The notes under the pieces: generated by a model
Told to the model about the DNA's origin: nothing
The model's database searches: none
The model's input: the letters and a program-made list of their open reading frames with translations, nothing else
Shown: in pieces, positions 8,213 to 15,422 of the stretch
How positions within the stretch are numbered: position 1 is the first letter of the stretch
Layout of the letters: each line of letters opens with the position of its first letter
Program-made: the position numbers and the translations under genes
Assembly (NCBI RefSeq): GCF_019417665.1
Contig: NZ_DXUU01000044.1
Span: 1 to 25,323 of the forward strand
Origin: Ruminococcus sp.
GTDB taxonomy: Bacteria > Bacillota > Clostridia > Oscillospirales > Ruminococcaceae
Reading direction: 5' to 3'
Length of the DNA: 25,323 nucleotides

Positions 8213-9496
8213 ATGAATAAAGAAACAATGGTAAACAAGCTTTGCAGTGGAAACTTTGATTTTATATTAAAGACGCTTTATGGTGAATCTGCTGTGGAAC
8301 GTCAAAGAAACAGGTACATATCTGCAATTGAGAAATTTTCGGAACTTTTCCCTGAACGTGAAGACATTTATATTTTTTCTGCTCCGGGACGTACAGAAAT
8401 CGGCGGAAATCACACCGACCATCAGCATGGCTGTGTGCTCGCAGCAGCGGTCGATCTGGACGTTATTGCTGTGGCAGCATTCCACAACGAGGGTGTCATT
8501 CGTTTAAAGTCAGCAGGGCATTCCCCTAACCATGTGAATCTTAGTGATCTTTCTGTGCAGAAGAAAGAAATGGGCAGCTCATCGGCGCTGATTCGTGGGA
8601 TTGCCTCCAGATTTCACGAAATGGGTGTCAAAATCTCCGGATTTGACGCATACACTACTTCTGATGTGTTAAGCGGAAGCGGATTATCTTCGTCAGCGGC
8701 ATTTGAAGTGCTGATCGGTACAATTATTGACAGCCATTACAATCATGGAAAAGCTGGTGCTGTTGAGATCGCAAAAATCGGTCAATATGCAGAAAATGTG
8801 TACTTTGGCAAAAAGAGCGGTCTGATGGATCAGATGGTAAGCTCTGTGGGAGGTCTTGTTTCCATTGATTTTCATAATACCGAAAATCCGGAAATAAAAA
8901 GCTTTCCCTATGACTTTGAAGCGTCTGGTTATTGCCTATGCGTAACTGACACAAAAGGCAGCCATGCAAATCTGACTGATGATTATGTCGCAGTGCGCTC
9001 TGAAATGGAAAGCATTGCAGCGCAATTTGGAAAAGCATTTCTCAGAGATGTGAATGAAAATGAGTTCTACAGCGCAATTCCGCAGCTTAGAGAAAAATGC
9101 TCCGACCGTGCAGTCGTGAGAGCCACACACTTCTTTGCGGAAAACAGACGTGCTGTACTTGAAGCGAACGCTCTTTCAGAGGGCAATATGGATTACTTCC
9201 TTGCGCTTGTAAGGCAGTCGGGTGAATCTTCGGCAAATCTTCTGCAAAATCTGTATTCCTGTTCACAGCCAATCCAGCAGGAAATCCCCCTTGGCATTAT
9301 GTTAAGCCGAAAACTTCTTGGAGAAAAGGGTGCTGTTAGGGTACACGGCGGAGGCTTTGCAGGGACAATTCAGGCATTTGTGCCTGTGGAAAAAGTAAAT
9401 GAATATTCACAGGAAATGAACCGTATTTTTGGCGACGGCAGCTGCTATATTCTTAGGATTCGCCTTGTGGGCGGTATAGAAATCACGGAGGGATAA
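8213..9496 (+). CDS. galK: Galactokinase (GHMP family)
   Basis: This 427-residue kinase would phosphorylate galactose to galactose 1-phosphate, the first Leloir step. Visible motifs are the galactokinase signature APGRTEIGGNHTDHQHG, a clostridial variant of GRxNxIGEHxDY; the ATP loop LSGSGLSSSAAFE; the catalytic Asp206 in GLMDQMVSSVGG; and the C-terminal GGGFAGTIQAF. It is about 40 residues longer than enterobacterial GalK, mainly through an N-terminal extension. The ATG at 8213, two bases after the aga stop codon begins to end, has AAGGTG 6 nt upstream. A TTG at 8195 in the same frame is a weaker alternative. galE starts 2 nt after its stop. Confidence 0.92.
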   Translation: MNKETMVNKLCSGNFDFILKTLYGESAVERQRNRYISAIEKFSELFPEREDIYIFSAPGRTEIGGNHTDHQHGCVLAAAVDLDVIAVAAFHNEGVIRLKSAGHSPNHVNLSDLSVQKKEMGSSSALIRGIASRFHEMGVKISGFDAYTTSDVLSGSGLSSSAAFEVLIGTIIDSHYNHGKAGAVEIAKIGQYAENVYFGKKSGLMDQMVSSVGGLVSIDFHNTENPEIKSFPYDFEASGYCLCVTDTKGSHANLTDDYVAVRSEMESIAAQFGKAFLRDVNENEFYSAIPQLREKCSDRAVVRATHFFAENRRAVLEANALSEGNMDYFLALVRQSGESSANLLQNLYSCSQPIQQEIPLGIMLSRKLLGEKGAVRVHGGGFAGTIQAFVPVEKVNEYSQEMNRIFGDGSCYILRIRLVGGIEITEG

Positions 9497-9498
9497 CG

Positions 9499-10488
9499 AT
9501 GCGTATTTTAGTTTTAGGCGGTGCAGGTTATATCGGTTCCCATACTGCACTGGAGCTTGTAAAAGCAGGACATGATGTCATGATTGCGGATAACCTTGTC
9601 ACAGGATACCGCAGTGCAATCCCGGAAACGGCAAAGTTTTATGAGGGAGACATCCGGGACGCTGCCTTTTTGGACGAACTGTTCAGTTCAGAGAAAATCG
9701 ACGCTGTGATTCATTTTGCAGCATTTTCTCTGGTGGGCGAAAGCGTCACCAATCCTCTGAAATACTATGACAACAATCTCTGCGGCACAAAGGTATTGCT
9801 GGAAGCAATGGTGCGCCACGGCATTGACAAAATTGTATTTTCCTCCACAGCGGCAACCTACGGCGAACCTAAGAACATTCCCATTCTGGAAAGTGACAAA
9901 ACTTGTCCCACAAATCCATACGGTGAGACAAAGCTTGCAATGGAGAAGATGTTCCATTGGACGGCAAAGGCACACGGATTGCGTTATGTTTCTCTGAGAT
10001 ATTTCAATGCCTGCGGTGCGGACGAAAGCGGCACCATCGGAGAGGCACATGATCCAGAGAGCCATTTGATTCCGCTGATTTTGCAAGTGCCCAACGGCAA
10101 GCGAGAGGCAATCTCCATCTATGGCACGGATTATGATACCCCTGACGGGACTTGCATTCGTGACTATATTCACGTTACCGACCTGGCACAGGCGCATATT
10201 CTTGCAGTTCAGTATCTGATGAACGGCGGAGAAAGCGATATTTTTAATTTGGGAAATGGTGTCGGCTATTCTGTCAGGGAAGTCATTGAAACAGCAAGAT
10301 CCGTTACCGGACATTCTATTCCGGCAATAGAAACCGAACGCCGTGCCGGCGATCCGGCAAGACTGGTTGCTTCCAGTGAAAAGGCACGGAAAATCCTTGG
10401 ATGGAATCCGGTACATGACAGCCTGGAAGAAATTATTGCAAGCGCATGGAACTGGCACAAGGATCATCCCAACGGATATGAAGAATAG
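9499..10488 (+). CDS. galE: UDP-glucose 4-epimerase
   Basis: This 329-residue extended short-chain dehydrogenase interconverts UDP-galactose and UDP-glucose. The N-terminal Rossmann NAD site GGAGYIGSHT (residues 7-16), the SSTAATYGEP segment, and the catalytic YxxxK pair Tyr141 and Lys145 in NPYGETK are intact, and RYFNACGAD follows as in true GalE. GGAGGG lies just upstream of the ATG. It sits between galK and galT with gaps of 2 and 12 nt. It completes the cycle that regenerates UDP-glucose for GalT. Confidence 0.95.
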   Translation: MRILVLGGAGYIGSHTALELVKAGHDVMIADNLVTGYRSAIPETAKFYEGDIRDAAFLDELFSSEKIDAVIHFAAFSLVGESVTNPLKYYDNNLCGTKVLLEAMVRHGIDKIVFSSTAATYGEPKNIPILESDKTCPTNPYGETKLAMEKMFHWTAKAHGLRYVSLRYFNACGADESGTIGEAHDPESHLIPLILQVPNGKREAISIYGTDYDTPDGTCIRDYIHVTDLAQAHILAVQYLMNGGESDIFNLGNGVGYSVREVIETARSVTGHSIPAIETERRAGDPARLVASSEKARKILGWNPVHDSLEEIIASAWNWHKDHPNGYEE

Positions 10489-10500
10489 GAAGTGAAGAGC

Positions 10501-12003
10501 ATGATTTATGATGATATACAGCGGCTGATAAGCTACGCTATAAAAAACGAACTGATAACTTCAGAAGACGTTTATGTTATACGCAATCATTTTATGGAGG
10601 TATTTCAGCTGACCGACTGGCAGGAATCCGAAGCAGACTGCCATGATGCAGATATTGATACACTGCTCTGTCCGCTGGTTGATTATGCCTGTTCACACAA
10701 TATCATTTCTGATACAACTGCCTCACGTGACTTGTTTGATACAAAGCTTATGGGTATTCTTACACCCATGCCCAGAGAGGTAACAGCTGAATTTCGCCGG
10801 CGTTATGCAAAATCTCCGGAAACAGCCACGGACTGGTATTTTAATTTCAGCCAAAAGGTAAATTATGTTCGTCAAGGCAGAATTGCCAAGGATTTAAAGT
10901 GGACCTACGAATCAGAGTATGGCACACTGGATATCACCATAAACCGTTCCAAACCGGAAAAAGACCCAAAGGATATTGCAGCTGCAAGATCATTTCAAAC
11001 GACAGCATATCCCAGGTGTCAGCTTTGTCCAGAAAATGCAGGCTTTGCAGGAAATCTGAATCATCCGGCAAGACAGAATCTGCGCCCGATACCATTGAAA
11101 ATCAGCGGAGAACCATGGCAGATACAATATTCTCCCTATGGCTACTATAACGAGCATTGTATTGTATTCAATGAAAATCATACTGCAATGAAAATTGATG
11201 ATACGGTCTTTGAAAAGTTGTTTGATGTACTGGATTATCTTCCCCATTATTTTGTCGGCTCAAATGCAGACTTACCTATTGTGGGCGGTTCAATTCTCAG
11301 TCATGAGCATTTTCAAGGCGGAAGATATACATTTGCAATGGAAAAAGCACAAATTGAAAAAAATTTCTGTATACCACAATTTTCAAACGTACAGGCAGGT
11401 ATTGTGAAATGGCCCATGTCTGTTATTCGGCTGAAATCCGAAAATAGAAGCAGTTTATCCGCAGCTTGCAGCTACATTCTGAAAAAATGGCGCACTTACA
11501 GTGATGAAAGTGTTGATATACTGGCGGAAACAAATGGAACACCGCATAACACGATCACGCCCATTGCACGAATGAACGGCAGCCTGTATGAATGCGACCT
11601 GGTTTTGCGCAACAACCGTACAACAGAAGAATGTCCCTTGGGACTGTTTCACCCAAATCCACCTTTACATCACATCAAAAAGGAAAATATCGGTTTGATT
11701 GAGGTGATGGGGCTTGCTGTATTACCATCACGTCTTGCAGAAGAACTGAGTGCCGTGGAGAATGCGCTGCTGTCTGGAAAAAATCTTAACGAAAATCCGC
11801 AGACCGCTGCTCATGCTGAATGGGCTGAGAAAATATTGCAAAATCATCCGGATTTTTCAAAAGAAAATGCTTTAGATATTGTTCGTGCAGAGGTTGGCAT
11901 GGTCTTTGAACAGGTTTTGCTGGACGCTGGTGTTTTCAAAAGAAATGAAGCTGGCAGACAAGCATTTGACAAATTTATAAACACACTAACAGATGGAGAA
12001 TAA
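10501..12003 (+). CDS. galT: Galactose-1-phosphate uridylyltransferase, type 2
   Basis: This 500-residue protein belongs to the longer Gram-positive GalT class (about 490-515 residues), distinct from the roughly 350-residue enterobacterial class. It exchanges UMP between UDP-glucose and galactose 1-phosphate, releasing glucose 1-phosphate. The HxHxQ motif is seen as SHEHFQGG (His268, His270, Gln272). His270 is the presumed uridylylated residue by analogy. HPNPPLHHIKKENIGLIEVM is typical of the class. A GTG at 10492 extends the frame by three codons. The ATG at 10501 is preferred for its better distance from AGGAAG and the family's typical MIY start. scrK begins 2 nt after the stop. Confidence 0.93.
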   Translation: MIYDDIQRLISYAIKNELITSEDVYVIRNHFMEVFQLTDWQESEADCHDADIDTLLCPLVDYACSHNIISDTTASRDLFDTKLMGILTPMPREVTAEFRRRYAKSPETATDWYFNFSQKVNYVRQGRIAKDLKWTYESEYGTLDITINRSKPEKDPKDIAAARSFQTTAYPRCQLCPENAGFAGNLNHPARQNLRPIPLKISGEPWQIQYSPYGYYNEHCIVFNENHTAMKIDDTVFEKLFDVLDYLPHYFVGSNADLPIVGGSILSHEHFQGGRYTFAMEKAQIEKNFCIPQFSNVQAGIVKWPMSVIRLKSENRSSLSAACSYILKKWRTYSDESVDILAETNGTPHNTITPIARMNGSLYECDLVLRNNRTTEECPLGLFHPNPPLHHIKKENIGLIEVMGLAVLPSRLAEELSAVENALLSGKNLNENPQTAAHAEWAEKILQNHPDFSKENALDIVRAEVGMVFEQVLLDAGVFKRNEAGRQAFDKFINTLTDGE

Positions 12004-12005
12004 AT

Positions 12006-12977
12006 ATGAAAAAATTTGATGTTGTAGCATTAGGAGAACTGCTGATCGACTTTACCGAAAACGGAATAAGTGCACAGGGAAATCCTGTTTTAGAAGCCAA
12101 TCCCGGCGGTGCACCCTGCAATGTCCTTGCTATGCTTAACAAGTTGGGAAAGAAAACTGCCTTTATCGGCAAGGTTGGCAATGACACATTTGGCAGACAG
12201 CTTGCAGAAGAAGTACAACAAAGCGGAACGGATACCACAAATCTGATTCTTGATGATGCTGTACACACTACACTTGCCTTTGTGCATACATTTCCGGACG
12301 GCGAACGTGAATTCAGTTTTTATCGGAATCCTGGTGCAGATATGATGCTAAAAAAAGAAGAAGTGATGGAAGATATTATCAAAGAGGCAAAAATCTTTCA
12401 TTTTGGAACACTTTCTTCAACTCATGAGGGAGTTCGTGAAGCTACCAGATATGCCATAGATATTGCCAAAGAAAACGGTGTCCTGATTTCCTTTGATCCG
12501 AATCTGAGAGAGCCATTGTGGGATTCTCTGGAAGATGCAAGGAAAGAAATAGAGTATGGATTATCAAAATGTGATATTCTGAAAATATCCGACAACGAAC
12601 TTGAATTTATGACTGGTACAAAGGACTATTCAAAGGGTGTTGAAATTCTCAGAGAACGGTATGATATAAAAATTGTATTTGTAACGTTGGGGAAAGACGG
12701 CAGCCGTGCCTACTATAAGGATTTAACGTCAGAACAGCCGACTTTTTCTGAAATTAAGGCAATTGAAAAAACAGGTGCCGGAGATACCTTTGAGGGCTGT
12801 GCACTGAATTATCTTCTGGAACATGATTTTGATTCGCTGAAAGAGGAAAATCTTTCAGAACTGCTCATCTTTGCAAATGCTGGGGCATCATTGATCACAA
12901 CACGGAAAGGGGCTTTAAAAGTGATGCCAGATAAGACTGAGATTGAAAATTTGATTCGAGATGGACGTAATTCATAA
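12006..12977 (+). CDS. scrK: Fructokinase (PfkB/ribokinase family)
   Basis: This 323-residue PfkB sugar kinase would phosphorylate the fructose released by sucrose phosphorylase to fructose 6-phosphate. It has the N-terminal substrate segment VALGELLIDF, then NPGGAPCNVLAMLNKLG near 32-48 (PfkB signature 1 region). The catalytic GAGD loop is KTGAGDTFEGCALNYLL with Asp260 as the predicted base. A GGAGA Shine-Dalgarno lies in the 3' end of galT. As the last gene of the operon it closes the raffinose pathway. Other PfkB sugars are possible on sequence alone; the gtfA context makes fructose the best call. Confidence 0.9.
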   Translation: MKKFDVVALGELLIDFTENGISAQGNPVLEANPGGAPCNVLAMLNKLGKKTAFIGKVGNDTFGRQLAEEVQQSGTDTTNLILDDAVHTTLAFVHTFPDGEREFSFYRNPGADMMLKKEEVMEDIIKEAKIFHFGTLSSTHEGVREATRYAIDIAKENGVLISFDPNLREPLWDSLEDARKEIEYGLSKCDILKISDNELEFMTGTKDYSKGVEILRERYDIKIVFVTLGKDGSRAYYKDLTSEQPTFSEIKAIEKTGAGDTFEGCALNYLLEHDFDSLKEENLSELLIFANAGASLITTRKGALKVMPDKTEIENLIRDGRNS

Positions 12978-12994
12978 GCCCTATTATTTATGCG

Positions 12995-13029
12995 AAAAAA
13001 GCAGCGTGATGAAATAACACCACGCTGCT
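12995..13029. terminator. Convergent terminator between scrK and the sugar transferase
   Basis: A perfect 9-bp stem (13000-13008 with 13021-13029) has a 12-nt loop. On the minus strand it is followed directly by six U (13000-12995), a good terminator for the leftward sugar transferase. On the plus strand the tail GAAAAGTTTTATTT is weaker, but the hairpin probably also ends the scrK transcript. Confidence 0.82.
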
Positions 13030-13045
13030 GAAAAGTTTTATTTGT

Positions 13046-13753
13046 TTACGCTGCACCGTCCCGGCGCAACACTGCAATTACTGTCTTTCCCAAGATCTTC
13101 ACATCCGTAGAAAAAGAACGGTCACGAATATACTTCAGATCCAGTTCCACCCATTCATCAAACATAATATTGCTTCTGCCAGAACACTGCCAGTAACAGG
13201 TGATACCGCCTTTTGCATCCAGTCGGTGCATCTGATAAGGGGTATACATCTCCACCTCACGGGGAAGTGGGGGACGGGGTCCTACCAGACTCATCGTACC
13301 GTTCAGCACGTTGAAAAACTGAGGCAGCTCATCCAAACTAGTTTTCCGTAAGAATCTGCCGATGGGTGTCACACGGGGGTCTTTTTTCATTTTGAAAACC
13401 GGACCGTCCGCTTCATTCTGTCGGCGCAGTTCTTCCAGCTTCTGCTCAGCATCCACGCACATAGTACGGAATTTGTACATGGTAAAAAATCTTCCGTCCT
13501 TTGTGACACGCACCTGCTTGAACAGGGGACTGTGAAAGTCCTGCAAAAAAATCAGCAGTGCGATCAGCAGCATGGGAACTGCCAGGATCACAATGGCAAC
13601 AATCGACAGTAAAATGTCGATGCATCGTTTCATAAATAAGTACCGCTTCGAAACGTTTTCCAATTGGAGCGAACCAGGTCTGGTTGTTCCTGAACGCCGC
13701 TTTACTGCCTGCGGCATATCCTCATCCTGCAGCAAATAGCCTAAATTTTCCAT
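13046..13753 (-). CDS. Polyprenyl-phosphate sugar-1-phosphate transferase (bacterial sugar transferase family)
   Basis: This 235-residue monotopic membrane enzyme would transfer a sugar 1-phosphate from a UDP-sugar to undecaprenyl phosphate, starting a surface-glycan repeat unit. After about 35 polar residues comes KRCIDILLSIVAIV, leading into one hydrophobic membrane helix (about 42-70). The catalytic core follows: MYKFRTM, then TSLDELPQFFNVLNGTMSLV and GPRPPLP near residues 138-165. The length fits the short WcaJ-C/PglC-like form rather than the five-helix form. CGGAGGG precedes the ATG at good spacing. No glycosyltransferase cluster surrounds it, which is unusual. Its promoter is far upstream, leaving a leader of about 340 nt. 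The sugar donor is unknown. Confidence 0.9.
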   Translation of the reverse strand: MENLGYLLQDEDMPQAVKRRSGTTRPGSLQLENVSKRYLFMKRCIDILLSIVAIVILAVPMLLIALLIFLQDFHSPLFKQVRVTKDGRFFTMYKFRTMCVDAEQKLEELRRQNEADGPVFKMKKDPRVTPIGRFLRKTSLDELPQFFNVLNGTMSLVGPRPPLPREVEMYTPYQMHRLDAKGGITCYWQCSGRSNIMFDEWVELDLKYIRDRSFSTDVKILGKTVIAVLRRDGAA

Positions 13754-13957
13754 AAATACCCTCCGAAAATTTCAGAACACATCAATACGTCATTGCAAAA
13801 AAACTGCCCTGTGTGCCGTCTGTTCCGGATATACTGTCCCTTGTCCGGACGACAAAAATCATTCTTATCTTACCAGCAGCAAATCACACTTGCCAGGTAT
13901 CCTTTCAGAGCAATTCTCTGTGCACAAATGCCCCCTCAAGCATTTGTCAGACTCATA
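13754..13957 (-). promoter_or_regulatory. 3' half of the long leader of the sugar transferase mRNA
   Basis: No credible gene is seen in these 204 nt. On the minus strand there are further hairpins: an 8-bp inverted repeat (13924-13931 with 13940-13947) and a bulged stem spanning 13814-13854. A run of seven U lies at 13803-13797 after GGGCAG, about 45 nt before the start codon. This could be an attenuator, but a canonical terminator hairpin directly abutting the U-run could not be drawn with confidence. Confidence 0.4.
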
Positions 13958-14095
13958 GGCAGCACCGCACAAAGACTGTCTGTCAGCTTTGTATGTCATA
14001 TGCTTGCATATTTGGGCGAGTCTGCCGTTGTCATTTCCTATAGACAACGGGCTGACTGCACACTTGATACACAATCTTTGTGCGATGTTACCTAT
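13958..14095 (-). ncRNA. Structured RNA (6S-like fold or leader element) upstream of the sugar transferase
   Basis: The RNA would begin near 14095, right after a strong promoter. Its ends pair along 21 positions (14092-14072 with 13978-13958) with one A-C mismatch and a few G-U pairs. Inside is an apical hairpin with bulges (14059-14043 with 14032-14016, 10-nt loop 14042-14033). A small hairpin (14011-13998) lies on the 3' side of a large central loop. A closed end helix, central bubble with a small 3'-side hairpin, and apical stem resemble the general plan of 6S RNA, but at about 138 nt it is shorter than typical (160-200). It matches no riboswitch I recognise. It may be an independent RNA or part of the leader of the downstream gene. 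Confidence 0.5.
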
Positions 14096-14101
14096 ACTAA
14101 A

Positions 14102-14131
14102 ATTATATCATCTTTTGTTGCATTCTGTCAA
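14102..14131 (-). promoter_or_regulatory. Strong promoter driving the structured RNA and sugar transferase
   Basis: On the minus strand a perfect TTGACA (14131-14126) and a perfect TATAAT (14107-14102) are separated by 18 nt. The predicted start is near 14095, which coincides with the 5' edge of the folded RNA. The 574-nt gap between rqcP and the sugar transferase otherwise shows no gene. The part from 14132 to 14272 shows nothing recognisable. Confidence 0.82.
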
Positions 14132-14272
14132 TGTACTATTCTCACAAGATTTCACAAAAATCAATGTGCATTTTATGCAATCTACTCATGGCATTCCATT
14201 GACGTTAGAAAGGTTTCCCAGAACAGGAAAAACTACGAAATTACGTGAAAAAGCATCTGGTTCAGAAAATAC

Positions 14273-14322
14273 AAAAAACTGCTGTCGGAGAGAGGGACTC
14301 TGTCATCCTGCAGCAGTTTTTT
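14273..14322. terminator. Terminator of the trpS-mazG-rqcP unit
   Basis: A perfect 12-bp inverted repeat, AAAAAACTGCTG at 14273-14284 with its complement at 14311-14322, has a 26-nt loop that can itself pair partly. On the minus strand it gives a GC-rich stem followed by six U, starting 6 nt after the rqcP stop. It is symmetric enough to act in both directions. Confidence 0.88.
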
Positions 14323-14327
14323 GTGTT

Positions 14328-14570
14328 TCAGGAGAGAATGGCATACAGTGTTGCTGCATCCTCCTTGCGTATTACGTCGGAAACCTGTTCCACACGTACT
14401 TTTAAAGTCTTTTGTCCCATCTGGATCTCGATCACATCGCCCACCTTGACATCATAGGATGCACGTGCAATCTTGTCATTGACGAGAACCTTTCCGGCGT
14501 CGCACGCCTCATTGGCAACGGTGCGGCGCTTGATGAGACGGGAAATTTTCAGATATTTATCCAGCCGCAT
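14328..14570 (-). CDS. rqcP: S4-domain RNA-binding protein RqcP (YabO/Hsp15-like)
   Basis: This 80-residue protein is almost entirely one S4 domain: MRLDKYLKISRLIKRRTVANEACDAGKVLVNDKIA spans the RNA-binding helices (shown here only in outline as RLDKYLK, RLIKRRT, AGKVLVN). In Firmicutes RqcP binds the 50S subunit with RqcH and P-site tRNA and takes part in ribosome-associated quality control through alanine tailing. In B. subtilis the gene (yabO) lies next to the mazG-domain gene yabN. Here it overlaps the 3' end of mazG by 14 bp in the same order, which supports the assignment. It is followed directly by a strong terminator. Confidence 0.88.
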   Translation of the reverse strand: MRLDKYLKISRLIKRRTVANEACDAGKVLVNDKIARASYDVKVGDVIEIQMGQKTLKVRVEQVSDVIRKEDAATLYAILS

Positions 14571-15381
14571 GGTCGTTTTCCTCCTCTATGGAATGTTTTG
14601 ATTTTTGCCAGAGATCGATCCACTCGCTGCGGCTTAGGGATTCCAGAGGACGGTTTTCCCGCATGCAGGTATCTTCCACTGCACCGAAGCACTGGATAAA
14701 CTGGTTTGTGGTATCTGTCAGTGCTTGTTCTGCCTGGATCCCCAGCTGCTGTGCCATGCCGGCACAGCAAAACAGCAGTTCTCCCATGGCACGTTCGATC
14801 TGTACCTGATCTTCCATGTGCATGGCATATTCCAGTGCATTTTTGCACTCTGTGACGCTGGCGAGAACAGATTCATTGCACAAAAAATGCAAGTCGTTTT
14901 TTGCCGCACGTTTGTTGACCTTCTGGGCACGCATGAGTGCCGGGAGCGTCTTTGCCACGGACTCCAGGGTCTGGGTTCGTGTGGTCTGATGCTTGGATTC
15001 CTCCTTGATCTCCTCCCAGTTTTTGAGCACTTCTTCCGTAGTATCTGCCTGGGTCGTGCTGAACACGTGGGGATGGCGGAGAATCATTTTTTTGCAGATG
15101 TCCGTGCACACATCGTCTAGGGTGAAAGAATTCTGTTCCTGTTCCAGCTGGGCGTGGAATACCACCTGTAACAGCAGATCTCCCAGTTCCTCCCGGAGCA
15201 GCTCCGGATCTTTCTGGTCAATGGCTTCAATGACCTCATAGGTTTCCTCAATGAGACCACTGCGGATGGATTCATGGGTCTGTTCCTTGTCCCAGGGGCA
15301 TCCGTCCTTGCTGCGCAGGAGCATGACGATCTCTGCCAGATCATTTATGGTATAGCGATCTTTCATTTCGTATGGTATCAT
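14557..15381 (-). CDS. mazG: Nucleoside triphosphate pyrophosphohydrolase MazG
   Basis: This 274-residue all-helical NTP pyrophosphohydrolase hydrolyses (d)NTPs to the monophosphate and pyrophosphate, cleaning the nucleotide pool. The first MazG domain is intact, with GCPWDKEQTHESIRSGLIEE, the metal-binding EETYE and EELGDLLLQVVFHA. The second domain (about 155-250) is recognisable, but its expected EExGDLLF reads AMGELLFCCAG, so one acidic metal ligand position is altered. The tetrapyrrole-methylase-like N-terminal domain of B. subtilis YabN is absent. GGAGGTG precedes the ATG, and the gene lies 41 nt downstream of trpS. Confidence 0.9.
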   Translation of the reverse strand: MIPYEMKDRYTINDLAEIVMLLRSKDGCPWDKEQTHESIRSGLIEETYEVIEAIDQKDPELLREELGDLLLQVVFHAQLEQEQNSFTLDDVCTDICKKMILRHPHVFSTTQADTTEEVLKNWEEIKEESKHQTTRTQTLESVAKTLPALMRAQKVNKRAAKNDLHFLCNESVLASVTECKNALEYAMHMEDQVQIERAMGELLFCCAGMAQQLGIQAEQALTDTTNQFIQCFGAVEDTCMRENRPLESLSRSEWIDLWQKSKHSIEEENDHAAG

Positions 15382-15422
15382 ATTGCACCTCCGAATCTAT
15401 ATGGATCCCGATCAGTTTTGCA

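Noticed and set aside
9688..10467. 259-codon open frame antisense to galE
   Set aside because: galE has intact NAD and YxxxK motifs; the reverse frame shows no motif and no ribosome site.
13797..13826. Resemblance of GCACACAGGGCA to part of the cyclic-di-GMP-I riboswitch
   Set aside because: Only a few bases match. The following GAAA tetraloop receptor region and second conserved stem are absent, and the sequence runs into seven U and the start codon too soon.
13793..14405. Overlapping + strand open frames (76-151 codons) in the gap before rqcP
   Set aside because: They run through a promoter, a strong folded RNA and a terminator, have no Shine-Dalgarno and encode no recognisable protein.
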